IMG/VR virus record: IMGVR_UViG_3300033153_003557
Span: 1 to 25,895 of that record
DNA: 25,895 bases
Origin: a virus
Direction: 5' to 3' (one strand)
Program-made: the position numbers and the translations under genes
The notes under the pieces: model-generated
The model's database searches: none
Told to the model about the DNA's origin: nothing
What the model saw: the letters and a program-made list of their open reading frames with translations, nothing else
Part shown: positions 1 to 8,846 of the stretch, one piece after another
How the letters are laid out: each line of letters starts with the position of its first letter
Position numbering within the stretch: position 1 is the stretch's first letter

Positions 1-431
1 TCTTTTTCTGCCTGTGTTAATTCTGGTTGTGGATAGAATTTCAAACCCTTTGTTTCTACTGTAAATTCTATATCGTAATCTTTTGTTTTATCTTTTCGTG
101 GGTCTTCTTTTAAAAGAACTTCAAACTCATAACCACCACTATCCTCTTCAAAACCTTTATCGTAAAAATGACATTCGGTCTTTGCTTTTTTGTATTTAAT
201 CTTATCCTTAACTAACTCTAATACAGGAGTATCTGTTTCTGTATCAATATGCCTGATACTAAAATTACATTCATTACCCCAGCGTTTAATCTTAACTTGA
301 GGCTTGAAGTCTTCTTGCTTTAAATCACCAATTTCAGTTTCAAAATCCTTTTCAAGAGTAATAAAAGTATTCTGTTCAACTTCGTATTTGTCAGTAATAT
401 CTTTTTCTAATTGGTCATTAATTTCTAGCAT
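1..431 (-). CDS. Conserved phage late protein, 5' part only
   Basis: An open frame starts at ATG 431 and runs out of the window with no stop, giving 143 visible residues. The ATG follows directly on the TAG stop of the upstream 923-residue gene (no gap), so translation is probably coupled. The visible part is hydrophilic, begins with an acidic alpha-helical stretch, then has beta-rich sequence including VKIKRWGNECNFSIR (about residues 46-60) and KGLKFYPQPELTQ near the edge. From memory this resembles a hypothetical protein common in environmental phage late regions, but I cannot name a function. Its place at the end of the structural operon suggests a virion or assembly role. The frame is secure; function is unknown. 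Confidence 0.8.
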   Translation of the reverse strand, partial: MLEINDQLEKDITDKYEVEQNTFITLEKDFETEIGDLKQEDFKPQVKIKRWGNECNFSIRHIDTETDTPVLELVKDKIKYKKAKTECHFYDKGFEEDSGGYEFEVLLKEDPRKDKTKDYDIEFTVETKGLKFYPQPELTQAEK

Positions 432-3203
432 CTAACTATAAAATAAATTAATTCCTACTGCACTTGTTGCACAAGGAGTAGTAGCATTATCAGCTATTGC
501 TGAAGTTCCGTAAGCACCTATACCATTTGTAAATCCGATCAAACCTTGACCAAACCATATATTAGCAGCTGCTGAAGCTGGAAGCATAGCCTTAAAGGCT
601 ACAGCATCAGTTCCAACGTTTATTGCTCCTGAGGTATTAGTAAAGTTTATATATTGAGGTATATCTGTTGTGTTATAAGCATAATATCCATAAATAGAAC
701 CTGCTGTAGCTTTGATATTTCCACTAGAGGATAAGTTAGATAAGCGACCTATTATAAGACCACCAATCGTATCTGTGATTATATAAGCTGAGGTTCTAAG
801 TATTGAGGCATCACTCTGAGCGGCTGAAACTACATTTGCGTTAGCTACTAGACTAAAGGTTGAAACTCTTAAATCGCTAGCTTCATCACTCTTTGCTGAA
901 ATATTTAATACTGAAGCATCGTCTTGTACAGCACTAACTGGTTGATCGCCAGCATCGTTCGTAAAGCTTCCACCGCCACTCACTACGTTTACTCTAAAAT
1001 AAGCTGCGTCATCAGACCTTGCACTTACCATAAGATTATTCGCATCTTCTTGTACTGAACTTACTCTATTATTACTAGCATCTCCGTCAAAGGAAGTAGT
1101 TACGCCAAGAGCTGATATACGGCCATAAAACTTATCTATAGAACCATCATCAACTAAGGTAGATGATACTTGCCCAATATGTGCATTTCCTTCTTTTCCT
1201 AAGGCTGAAATAGCCCAAGTACCCGCTTGATTTGCAGAAACAGAACCCATAAAGGCAGTACCCTCTAAGTTACGTGCTGATAATGATTGGTTAGCTGAAA
1301 CACCACCTGAAGAACCAGATACAACATTTATCCTAAACAATGAAGCATCATCTGACTGAACATATAAAGCATTAGTATCATCAACATCATAATCACCCTG
1401 CTGGAGATTAGCATTAACATTAAGATTATCGTGATTAGATTGAAAAGCTGAAATACGAAGTGTATCAGCATCATTACTTTTAGCTGATACTGGTTGGTCA
1501 TCTGCATCATTTGTAAAGCTACCACCACCAGATACAACATTCACTCGGAAGTAAGCTGCATCGTCTGACCTCGCACTTACCATTAATTGACCAGCTGCAG
1601 TCTGATAAGCTTCTACACTATCTGAAATCCAAGTTAAATCTCTTATATCTAAATCCGTAGCTGAAACTGTTACTGTGGCTGGAACTAAAGCTGATACCCT
1701 CATAAGTCCACCATCGTTACTAAAAGCACTTATCCTTAAATCAGATGCCTCGTCAGACTTTGCTGAAACATTATAAGCTGTTTGATCTGATGCTATTACC
1801 ATTCTTTGAGTTCCAGTTCCTACATTTCCAGTACCAGTATTTACTGTCTTATTACCAACTTTTAATAAATTAATATTTGCTGAATTTATATCACTTGTAA
1901 TTGAAGCTGTAATATCTGAGGTTGTTAATATACCACCAGCAAAGACTATCCTATCTACCAATATATTAGCGAGAGTATCTGTTTCAGCATCAAAAGCTAC
2001 ACCAAAAGCCATATAATCAACTGCTGTAGCAACCCAACCATTACCAGTACTACCAGCATAATTAGGTTCTGATATAGCGATTTGTACTGTTTCCCAAATA
2101 CCAGCTGTCCAAGCATCTCCTATACTTATTCTCCATTCATTATAATTAGAACTATCTGTACCAAGTCTAACAAAAAAATAATCACAATCAGTTATATCAG
2201 TAAGATAAACCATTGACTGAATATATCCCAATACCCCAGCAACTTTAAAGAAATTTATTGTTGTGGGTAGAGTTTTTTGAATACCAGCTATCTTAGTATT
2301 AGCAGCGCCATCAACCTTATCAAAACTTAAACTTGCAGTACCAGCTAAATGATTAGAGTTTGTAGCTAGGTTAGTTGTATCATTACCAAGAACTGAAAAA
2401 TCAGCTGTAGCAGTACAAGCATCTACCAAGAATAATGGTTGCATTTTTGTTCTTAAAAATCCACCAACATCTACTGATAAAGAAGAATAATCCCCATCAG
2501 CGCCAGCCACAGGGACACTATAATCATCTGTTTCTTTAACCCCAAGAGCCATTACACCACTATCACCATCAGAATGTGCTGTATCTTCTACATAAGTAAG
2601 ACCTATCGCAGAAACTCTATTTAAAGTTGCATCATCGGATCTTGCTGATACCATTAAATTACCAGCATCAGTATTCTTTGCGCTTATATTTCCAATAAAA
2701 GCTGTTCCTTCTAAATTACGTGCTGACAAAGACTGATTAGCAGATACTCCACCAGATGAACCTGATACCACATTTACCCTAAAGAAAGCAGCATCGTCAC
2801 TACGACAACTAACCATTAAATTAGAGGCATCGTGTTGTTTAGCGCTCACAGTATCTGCATCGGCTGATAAAGGGGTTGTGGTTGCTGTTACACCAAGAGC
2901 AGATACTCTCATAAAAGCAGCATCATCGGAAAATGTTGATACCCTATGAACAGAAGCATCTTCTTGGATTGCTGATACTCTGTTATTAGCTGCATCACCA
3001 TCAAATGATACTGTAGAACCACCCACAGCTGAAACTCTTAAAAGTCCTGCGTCATCTGATTTTAATTGACTATCCCAATTCCACCAGCCACCGCTAGTTT
3101 TATATTGGATACCCCTTGTCATTACAATAGGATCTACTTCCCGATCTGTGTTCCAATTTTGGAGATCGGGGATTGGTATTGGACCATATTTTGGTACTGC
3201 CAT
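432..3203 (-). CDS. Large repetitive fibre-like virion protein
   Basis: A 923-residue protein built in blocks. Residues 1-46 are a unique head. From about 47 to 205 and again from about 440 to 790 it is made of repeats with consensus VSAxSDDAxxLR, mostly 12 residues long with 18-residue variants. Around 207-252 there is a SDGDSGVMALGV...DGDYSSLSVDVGGFL segment of a kind I recall in many phage structural proteins. Residues about 255-425 look like a beta-sandwich, possibly carbohydrate-binding. The last 125 residues (GSIYGYYAYNTT...) resemble a C-terminal domain common on environmental phage virion proteins. The regular beta repeats, Ser/Ala/Asp richness and lack of Cys-rich or catalytic motifs suggest an elongated shaft, for example a tail fibre or capsid fibre. 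Leader is the A/T-type TAAAATATATG. Structural role is likely; the exact virion position is inference. Confidence 0.75.
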   Translation of the reverse strand: MAVPKYGPIPIPDLQNWNTDREVDPIVMTRGIQYKTSGGWWNWDSQLKSDDAGLLRVSAVGGSTVSFDGDAANNRVSAIQEDASVHRVSTFSDDAAFMRVSALGVTATTTPLSADADTVSAKQHDASNLMVSCRSDDAAFFRVNVVSGSSGGVSANQSLSARNLEGTAFIGNISAKNTDAGNLMVSARSDDATLNRVSAIGLTYVEDTAHSDGDSGVMALGVKETDDYSVPVAGADGDYSSLSVDVGGFLRTKMQPLFLVDACTATADFSVLGNDTTNLATNSNHLAGTASLSFDKVDGAANTKIAGIQKTLPTTINFFKVAGVLGYIQSMVYLTDITDCDYFFVRLGTDSSNYNEWRISIGDAWTAGIWETVQIAISEPNYAGSTGNGWVATAVDYMAFGVAFDAETDTLANILVDRIVFAGGILTTSDITASITSDINSANINLLKVGNKTVNTGTGNVGTGTQRMVIASDQTAYNVSAKSDEASDLRISAFSNDGGLMRVSALVPATVTVSATDLDIRDLTWISDSVEAYQTAAGQLMVSARSDDAAYFRVNVVSGGGSFTNDADDQPVSAKSNDADTLRISAFQSNHDNLNVNANLQQGDYDVDDTNALYVQSDDASLFRINVVSGSSGGVSANQSLSARNLEGTAFMGSVSANQAGTWAISALGKEGNAHIGQVSSTLVDDGSIDKFYGRISALGVTTSFDGDASNNRVSSVQEDANNLMVSARSDDAAYFRVNVVSGGGSFTNDAGDQPVSAVQDDASVLNISAKSDEASDLRVSTFSLVANANVVSAAQSDASILRTSAYIITDTIGGLIIGRLSNLSSSGNIKATAGSIYGYYAYNTTDIPQYINFTNTSGAINVGTDAVAFKAMLPASAAANIWFGQGLIGFTNGIGAYGTSAIADNATTPCATSAVGINLFYS

Positions 3204-3208
3204 ATATT

Positions 3209-3658
3209 TTAATTATTTTTTAAATATCTTTTCATAGCATTTCTTGTTCTTTTAGCATTTTTAGCTCTTCCTAAGAAATTAATATATTGAACTATTTTAT
3301 TAAATTTAATTTCATTTCTAGTATTTTCTTCAATACCAAGTAAACCAAACATTTCATTTACTATCTGTTCATAACTTTCCTTTGTATCATTTAAACTTCG
3401 TTCGTTTATCTGAGAAATAATATAATTATCTAAAATATCAACATTTCCCCTTATAGCATCAAAATCATAACCAGTAATATTAAAGTGTTTAACAGTATAA
3501 GGTACTTCATTTAAGTCTTTATAGTGAGAAATTGGTAAATCTATATTACCCTCTCTGGTAGATGTATCAGCACCAGTTGTTTTGTTGGTATCTATTGGTT
3601 TTACTGGTTCTATTGGTTTAGCAAATGGTTGTTCCATATTTTTAAAATAAAAAGCCAT
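3209..3658 (-). CDS. Hypothetical late phage protein
   Basis: A 149-residue protein with no family I recognise. The N-terminal 40 residues are low complexity, rich in Pro, Lys and Thr. The remainder is mixed charged and probably helical (IISQINERSLNDTKESYEQI), ending in a very basic tail, KNAKRTRNAMKRYLKNN. It sits between the glycosyltransferase gene upstream and the large repetitive virion gene 5 bp downstream, in the same operon, so it may be a small virion or assembly protein. A short inverted repeat, CCTCT-A-AGAGG, overlaps its ribosome entry region at 3659-3669. Frame is convincing; function unknown. Confidence 0.65.
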   Translation of the reverse strand: MAFYFKNMEQPFAKPIEPVKPIDTNKTTGADTSTREGNIDLPISHYKDLNEVPYTVKHFNITGYDFDAIRGNVDILDNYIISQINERSLNDTKESYEQIVNEMFGLLGIEENTRNEIKFNKIVQYINFLGRAKNAKRTRNAMKRYLKNN

Positions 3659-3698
3659 ACCTCTAAGAGGCCTGGCTCGTTAATTAATTACTATCGTA

Positions 3699-4823
3699 CT
3701 ATTTTTTAAGTTTCTTCTTAAATTTTTTATTTATATCTTCTAGTGCTTTTACCCAATACTTATAATTACTACTTATATTATATACACTTTTACACTTGTT
3801 ATACAAGGTTAGTGCCAACTTTTCTCTCAGCTCCTTGTTTTTAATAAGCTTTTCCATAGCATTATACCATTCTTCTGGTTCTGTTGCAAATATAACTTCC
3901 TTGTTATTAAAACAATTATATGGTTCTACAGGTGAAGCAATTACAGAATAACGTGCTGAAGCATACTCTAATACCCTTAAATTACTTTTGGCTCGGTTAA
4001 AATCGTTATCACATAAAGGCGCTAAGGCTATATCAAAATTCATCTCTCTATTAGCATAAGCCCAATTTTTTAATTTTGACCAAGGTACTCTATGCACCCT
4101 ATCTTTAATTTCTTTATCTTGAAACAAATCAGCAAATAACCCTGAATAATAGAACGTAGTCTGTGGATAATCTATTAATATTTGAACAATAGCATCTTCA
4201 ATCTGTTTTAAATTCTCCCAATGAGCAGCTGAACCTGACCAACCTATACGTATTTCACCATTTTTCTTGGGAAATATCTTGCTTTTAGAGAAATCTCCGT
4301 CATAAACCTTGTTCCTTTCTTCCCAATCTAAGCTATTAGGGCAAACATAAATATTACTAGGATCGGTATATTTAGAGTAATAATCCTTTAAATTCTGGGT
4401 AGATACTATAAAAGCGTCAAAAACACCTAAAGACTTAATATTCCATACCATATTAGGACTTCCTGGGTGAAAAGAACGATAACCAGGGTTATATGGGCGT
4501 GTAGCTTGAACATTGTCATCTATATCAAGAACAATGGGCTTTTGAAAGAAATCCCTCATACCTCCAGCCTGAGCTATATAGCCAGGTACATCATTCCTAG
4601 AAAAATACATAATGTCAGCATATTTACCACCTTCATTAAGCTTTGCCTCTAGTTTTTCTAATTCTTGATCTTCTTCTACATCTTCTCCCCACGTAAATTT
4701 ATGACAAACAAAGTTTAACGCACCTTGTTTTTTTGCCTCTAATAGCGGTAGGTATTGACGATAATAACCAACCCCACAATCTGCTGCTACTGGTATTCTC
4801 AAGAATACTTTAAGTTTAGCCAT
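3699..4823 (-). CDS. Glycosyltransferase, GT4/GT-B-like
   Basis: A 374-residue protein of the GT-B glycosyltransferase type. The N-terminal half begins LKVFLRIPVAADCGVGYYRQ, matching the pattern where GT4 enzymes start with a strand and a Gly-rich acceptor loop. The C-terminal half has GEIRIGWSGSAAHWENL (about 191-207), a usual start of the nucleotide-sugar domain, then FDIALAPL and KSNLRVLEYASARYSVIASP (about 279-298), the donor-binding segment with the conserved Glu. The tail is Lys-rich. It would transfer a sugar from a nucleotide donor in the cytoplasm. It overlaps the WecB-like gene upstream by 8 bp and is the last gene of the sugar cassette before virion genes resume. Family call is firm; donor and acceptor are unknown. 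Confidence 0.82.
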   Translation of the reverse strand: MAKLKVFLRIPVAADCGVGYYRQYLPLLEAKKQGALNFVCHKFTWGEDVEEDQELEKLEAKLNEGGKYADIMYFSRNDVPGYIAQAGGMRDFFQKPIVLDIDDNVQATRPYNPGYRSFHPGSPNMVWNIKSLGVFDAFIVSTQNLKDYYSKYTDPSNIYVCPNSLDWEERNKVYDGDFSKSKIFPKKNGEIRIGWSGSAAHWENLKQIEDAIVQILIDYPQTTFYYSGLFADLFQDKEIKDRVHRVPWSKLKNWAYANREMNFDIALAPLCDNDFNRAKSNLRVLEYASARYSVIASPVEPYNCFNNKEVIFATEPEEWYNAMEKLIKNKELREKLALTLYNKCKSVYNISSNYKYWVKALEDINKKFKKKLKK

Positions 4824-5796
4824 AATTTTGTAATATTAATTTAATCTTTAATTTAGCTTGTCCATTTCCATATATGGTCTGATCGCCCTTTCCTCTAAAT
4901 GTAGTGTTAAGATGTTCACCTATGGTGTCAGCGTTTACAAGGATATTCCAACCACCAGTTACTGTTTCTGTCCATTCAGTATCATCTCTTAGGGTAAGGC
5001 AAGGTCGTCTAAGAAAGTTAGTTTCTACCTGAATACCACCACTATCAGTAATTATCTTCTCAGCCCAAGCTATCTCCTGTATCATTTTTTTATAGGATAT
5101 TGGCTTATATTTCTTAATAACATCAGGTAATTGAATCTTAAACTCCTTAATCTTAGCTTCTGTACGTGGATGGCAAAAAAACTTAATAGGCATATCTGAT
5201 TGACCCAAAGCCTTAAATATGGCCTGCAATCTCTTCTTATTGTCAGTGTTAAAGTCCCTGTGTAAAGTAAGAACCCTGTATTTATAGAAGTTTTTAGGCT
5301 TTTTAGTAGGAAATGTCTGAAACATTGTATCTAACTGCGTAGCTCCAACCTTATAAACGTTAGTGTGATAATCATTTAATAAACGTTGTTCTGCCTCTTC
5401 TGATGGTGCAAAGTGTAAATCTGCCATTTTGTCAACTAACTTACGTATTCTCTCCTCAATCATAGTATCATTGCCACTACGACAACCTGCCTCTATGTGT
5501 ATAATCTTAACACCCTCGTAGAGCGCTGAAATAGCCCCTGCTAACGTTGAACGACAATCTCCATAGAGAATGACATAATCAGGCTTCTCCTTCCTTAGAA
5601 CACCCTGTAGAGCCTCAATCATACCCCCAAGCTCTGTTTCTCCTAGATCGTAATCAGGCTTCTTTATCTTTAGACCACTAAAAAATATATCCTTCATATT
5701 CTTGTCATAATGCTGTCCAGTCCAAACTAAAGGCTCTCCTAAATCTATATATTTAATTATCTGTGGTTTTGTTCCGATTATTGTTAAATACTTCAT
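4816..5796 (-). CDS. WecB-like UDP-N-acetylglucosamine 2-epimerase
   Basis: A 326-residue member of the non-hydrolysing UDP-GlcNAc 2-epimerase family, which interconverts UDP-GlcNAc and UDP-ManNAc (or C2 epimers of related amino sugars). Visible family motifs: YGDCRSTLAGA (78-88), HIEAGCRSG (100-108), MIEERIRKLVDKMAD (112-126) with the Glu/Arg of the active site, LTLHRDFN with the conserved His near 179, and TDSGGIQVET (250-259) followed by LRDDTEW. It is about 40 residues shorter than typical cellular WecB (about 370), mainly at the N terminus, but keeps the catalytic blocks. It overlaps the upstream fusion gene by 4 bp (ATGA) and the downstream glycosyltransferase by 8 bp, so the three are translationally coupled. 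It probably supplies a sugar donor for the neighbouring transferases. Confidence 0.88.
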   Translation of the reverse strand: MKYLTIIGTKPQIIKYIDLGEPLVWTGQHYDKNMKDIFFSGLKIKKPDYDLGETELGGMIEALQGVLRKEKPDYVILYGDCRSTLAGAISALYEGVKIIHIEAGCRSGNDTMIEERIRKLVDKMADLHFAPSEEAEQRLLNDYHTNVYKVGATQLDTMFQTFPTKKPKNFYKYRVLTLHRDFNTDNKKRLQAIFKALGQSDMPIKFFCHPRTEAKIKEFKIQLPDVIKKYKPISYKKMIQEIAWAEKIITDSGGIQVETNFLRRPCLTLRDDTEWTETVTGGWNILVNADTIGEHLNTTFRGKGDQTIYGNGQAKLKIKLILQNYG

Positions 5797-7991
5797 AGTT
5801 TTACTACATATAAAGCCCTGTTATTGCTCATAGGTATTACTTCTTCAACCTCAAAATAGTCCATATAGTCGTGAACCCAAGTATATTTGACATTAAAGAT
5901 GAAATCTGTGTCTTTCTGCTTTTGAATGATCTTAGGGTGGATAGTTCTACCCTTACCTTCAACAGGAGCTTCTTTAATGGGTTCAATAAGAACAGCACGT
6001 TTAGCAATCTTCTTTAAGGCCTCTACTGTTTGTTTCATCTCCTTAGGTGGAATATGGAGCAAAGTAGCAAAAGTAAAAGCTAAATCATACTTAGTTTCTA
6101 CTGTTTCAGCAAAACTATCAATACTACCTACCTCAAAGTCTTTCTCTGGGTGCTTTTCCTTAGCTTGATCTATGAGTTTCTGCATAAAATCAACTCCCCT
6201 ATAAGGTACATCTGGAAGAATATCGCACCAACGACCTGTTCCACAACCAATATCTATTATGTTTTCGGGTTTTAGCTCCTTAATCTTCTTTACTGCTTTG
6301 AACATATCGTCTGCTTCAATCTGTCCATTCTCTACATCTCCCCATAAATCAGACATTTGTTTCCACCAATCCTCTATATCTACATCTAATAGCTTATAGA
6401 TATTATCTTTAAACTTTTCTACGTTACAAACATCTCTATAATGGGTAGCGCCATCTTCATTAATCCCTAAATCTTTGACGCTTTTAATGGTTTCTAGGAG
6501 ATTAACTTCATTCTTCTTGACAACACTAGCCAATTGTTTCTTAGTTGGTGCTTTCTCACCAACATACTGTTCTACTTTAAAGTTTACAGCATAAGGTATG
6601 TCTATTGTGGTGATAGCGTTGCGACCAGCTGTAATCCACTCTACTACTGATAGAGGAAGTCCATCGTGAGGTGTTAAGCGTAAAATACAAGAAGTCTTAA
6701 CAATAAGCTCTTTTAGTTCTTCTTCGTTTAGTATCCCCCAATTATGTATATTATCCTTATGTCCTACTAAGGTGGGATCACCAAAGAAATGCCAATCTAT
6801 ATCTTTGTGTTTGTCTGCAAACTCCCTAATAAAATTAGAGAAGTAAAACTCTTTATTCACATAAGGATCATAAATAGCAATACTAAACTTCTTAGGTAGT
6901 GATAGGTTCTCTTGTCCTAATATCTTAGGCGGGAACGGAACGATACGAGCCTTAATACCCATTTCAGCTAGTTCTTTTTGAGTTGCTTCCATTTCGCATA
7001 AATGAACATCAACATTATTATCTATCCAGTCTAGGGTTTGTGTTCTTAATTTCTCCTCAGCATTCTTAACACCTAATATATCAGAGCCTATCCAATGTAC
7101 CACTCTTAACGCCCTAGTATTCCATAAGGATTGATCTACATTGCCAAAGAAACCAACGATATAAATCATTTCATAGTTATGTGGTTTAAAAGAAGGGAGT
7201 GGTAAATAATCAGCCCCTAGATACTTAGCTACATTCTTAGCGTGAAAAGCAGCCCCCTGACCTGTAACACAAATCTGTTTCTGTGTAATACCATATTTGT
7301 TTTTAATAAAGTTAAGACGTTCTACCCAATTCCTATTACTATCATCTGAAAGTCCGCCAGGATGAGGCATAGTTGTTTCAAAGAATACCTGTTTAGAATA
7401 GAAGCCTTTAGCTCCGTGGTTCTTTACAGCGTTAATCCAGAAATCCCAATCTTGTAAGGATTTAACTTTCGGATCCCAACCACCCATCTTATCAAACAAT
7501 TCCTTAGTAAGTGGATAAGAGCCATCAATATAGTTAGTTACCTCTAAGAAGTAAGGATCAAAGTCTTCAGCAAGATAAGACATAACTTCGTGTCCTTTCT
7601 CATCTACAAACTTATAACCTCCATATAGAAAGTCGTGGTCAGGGTGTCTTTCAAGGCCTTCAACCCATATACGAGCTACACCAGGATATAACTTAGCGTC
7701 AGCAGGTAGAAATGAGAGATATTTACCTTTAGCGTGTTCAGCGCCAAGATTACGAGCCGTACAAGCTCCTTCATTCTTTTTTAGGTATATAACCTGTAAT
7801 CGGTCATATTTATTGTCTAACTTATCCAGAATTTCTTTAGAGTTGTCAGTAGAACCATCATCAACAATAATCTGTTCAATGTTTGGATAGTCTTGCTCCA
7901 TTATAGAATCTACCATTGCCTCAATAGTATTACCATCATTATAATTTGGTGTAATAAACGATATTAAAGGTTGTTCTTTCTTTTTATACAT
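5793..7991 (-). CDS. Fusion of GT2, GT4-like and SAM methyltransferase
   Basis: A 732-residue, three-domain protein. Residues about 8-225 are a GT2 (GT-A) glycosyltransferase: PLISFITPNYNDG, VDDGSTDNS (43-51), NEGACTARNLGAEHAKG (73-89), LPADA in the DXD position (95-99), and DWDFW (181-185). Residues about 270-535 look like a GT-B transferase: WIGSDILG, then DGLPLSVVEWITAGRNAITT with Glu451 in the donor site. Residues about 545-732 are a class I SAM methyltransferase with IIDIGCGTGRW (578-588) and FATLLHIPP. One chain could thus add two sugars and methylate the product, perhaps capping a glycan. It is followed with a 4-bp overlap by the epimerase gene. Domain calls are strong; order of reactions and acceptor are inference. 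Confidence 0.88.
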   Translation of the reverse strand: MYKKKEQPLISFITPNYNDGNTIEAMVDSIMEQDYPNIEQIIVDDGSTDNSKEILDKLDNKYDRLQVIYLKKNEGACTARNLGAEHAKGKYLSFLPADAKLYPGVARIWVEGLERHPDHDFLYGGYKFVDEKGHEVMSYLAEDFDPYFLEVTNYIDGSYPLTKELFDKMGGWDPKVKSLQDWDFWINAVKNHGAKGFYSKQVFFETTMPHPGGLSDDSNRNWVERLNFIKNKYGITQKQICVTGQGAAFHAKNVAKYLGADYLPLPSFKPHNYEMIYIVGFFGNVDQSLWNTRALRVVHWIGSDILGVKNAEEKLRTQTLDWIDNNVDVHLCEMEATQKELAEMGIKARIVPFPPKILGQENLSLPKKFSIAIYDPYVNKEFYFSNFIREFADKHKDIDWHFFGDPTLVGHKDNIHNWGILNEEELKELIVKTSCILRLTPHDGLPLSVVEWITAGRNAITTIDIPYAVNFKVEQYVGEKAPTKKQLASVVKKNEVNLLETIKSVKDLGINEDGATHYRDVCNVEKFKDNIYKLLDVDIEDWWKQMSDLWGDVENGQIEADDMFKAVKKIKELKPENIIDIGCGTGRWCDILPDVPYRGVDFMQKLIDQAKEKHPEKDFEVGSIDSFAETVETKYDLAFTFATLLHIPPKEMKQTVEALKKIAKRAVLIEPIKEAPVEGKGRTIHPKIIQKQKDTDFIFNVKYTWVHDYMDYFEVEEVIPMSNNRALYVVKL

Positions 7992-7992
7992 A

Positions 7993-8172
7993 TTATTTAT
8001 CTAATTTATTAAACAATCTTTTCTGCCACGATAATTTACTAATTCTTTTTCTTTCTTTCATAATTTCACTAACTATATTATTAATTAACTCCCTTTTATC
8101 ATTATTAAAAGCAAAAATACCCTCCCAATCATAGTATAAACTAAATCTTATTTTATTTCTTTGACTATTCAT
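7993..8172 (-). CDS. Small basic hypothetical protein
   Basis: A 59-residue protein starting at ATG 8172, one base after the stop of the acyltransferase gene. An upstream in-frame start exists at 8292 but lies deep inside the acyltransferase gene and would add a 40-residue stretch that is only its shadow, so the short form is preferred. It begins MNSQRNKIRFSLYYDWEG and ends in a basic helix, KERKRISKLSWQKRLFNKLDK. No family recognised. It is packed between two sugar genes with 1-bp gaps, so it is probably translated, and may be an accessory factor of the cassette. Confidence 0.5.
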   Translation of the reverse strand: MNSQRNKIRFSLYYDWEGIFAFNNDKRELINNIVSEIMKERKRISKLSWQKRLFNKLDK

Positions 8173-8173
8173 A

Positions 8174-8695
8174 TTATTGTCTTTTTTTACTAATGTAGTA
8201 CTGTTCGTACGAAACGACAAAAGCCTGACCAGTAACATCACTAACAAGAATACCAGCAGGATTACCAACCACAGTAACTCCAGGTGGTACATTCTTAGTT
8301 ATTACAGCGCCTGCTCCTATCTGAGCATTTTCCCCTATCTCTACACCACATAGAATAGTAGCGTTAGCACCGATAGTAGCACCACTATGGACTAAGGTTG
8401 TATTATAGGCAGAAGTAGCAATAGATTGATTAGCCCTTGGTTTACGTACATTTATAAAGGTAGCACTAGGACCAACAAAGACGTTATCTTCTAGCTTTAC
8501 ACCACTATATAAGGATACGTTGTTTTGTATCCTACAGTTATCGCCTATCTCTACAAAGTCCTGAATAAAGCAATTCTGTCCTATAGAGCAGTTTTTACCA
8601 ATTTCAACTCTAGGCATTATATGTGACCAACGCCAAACACAAGTATTCTCTCCTATTTCTGCTCCCGTTTCCACGTCTGCGAGTTTATGTATCAT
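8174..8695 (-). CDS. Hexapeptide-repeat acyltransferase (WbpD/WlbB-like)
   Basis: A 173-residue left-handed beta-helix acyltransferase. Hexapeptide repeats of the form [IV]GxNxx run through the protein: AEIGENTCVW, VEIGKNCSIGQNCFI, VEIGDNCRIQNNV, VKLEDNVFVGPSATF, then GATIGANATILCGVEIGENAQIGAGAVITKNVP and VGNPAG near the C terminus. This is the layout of WbpD/WlbB enzymes, which acetylate the 3-amino group of UDP-linked amino sugars using acetyl-CoA. A short insertion (INVRKPRANQ) matches the loop position where these enzymes bind their substrate. It lies in the sugar cassette with a second acyltransferase of the same fold at 9848-10249. The family is clear; the exact sugar is not. Confidence 0.85.
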   Translation of the reverse strand: MIHKLADVETGAEIGENTCVWRWSHIMPRVEIGKNCSIGQNCFIQDFVEIGDNCRIQNNVSLYSGVKLEDNVFVGPSATFINVRKPRANQSIATSAYNTTLVHSGATIGANATILCGVEIGENAQIGAGAVITKNVPPGVTVVGNPAGILVSDVTGQAFVVSYEQYYISKKRQ

Positions 8696-8696
8696 A

Positions 8697-8846
8697 TTAT
8701 TTCATTACTAAATACATTGTTAAGGTATTTAAAATTATTAAGGTTATTGTCATTTTACCTGCTTGTAAGAAGTTTCCTGTAAAGGCATAGGTAACTATTA
8801 TGGCATTGACAAATAAAAGAACTCTAAGCGTTAGGAACTTTTTCAT
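8697..8846 (-). CDS. Small two-helix membrane protein, DUF2061-like
   Basis: A 49-residue ORF from ATG 8846 to TAA 8697 that fills an otherwise empty gap. It overlaps the end of the upstream epimerase gene by 23 bp and ends one base before the next start. The sequence has two hydrophobic helices: LTLRVLLFVNAIIVTYAFTG and, after NFLQAGK, MTITLIILNTLTMYLVM. The arrangement (basic start, R-x-x-x-F, TG between helices, N-T before the end) resembles DUF2061, a short membrane domain, but it lacks the usual C-terminal ER-W motif. Function is not known. A membrane protein inside a cytoplasmic sugar-synthesis cassette could tether the pathway or be unrelated. Confidence 0.6.
   Translation of the reverse strand: MKKFLTLRVLLFVNAIIVTYAFTGNFLQAGKMTITLIILNTLTMYLVMK

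Noticed and set aside
432-3203. Diversity-generating retroelement acting on the repetitive fibre gene
   Set aside because: No reverse transcriptase or template repeat is visible, and copies differ at silent sites rather than at adenines.
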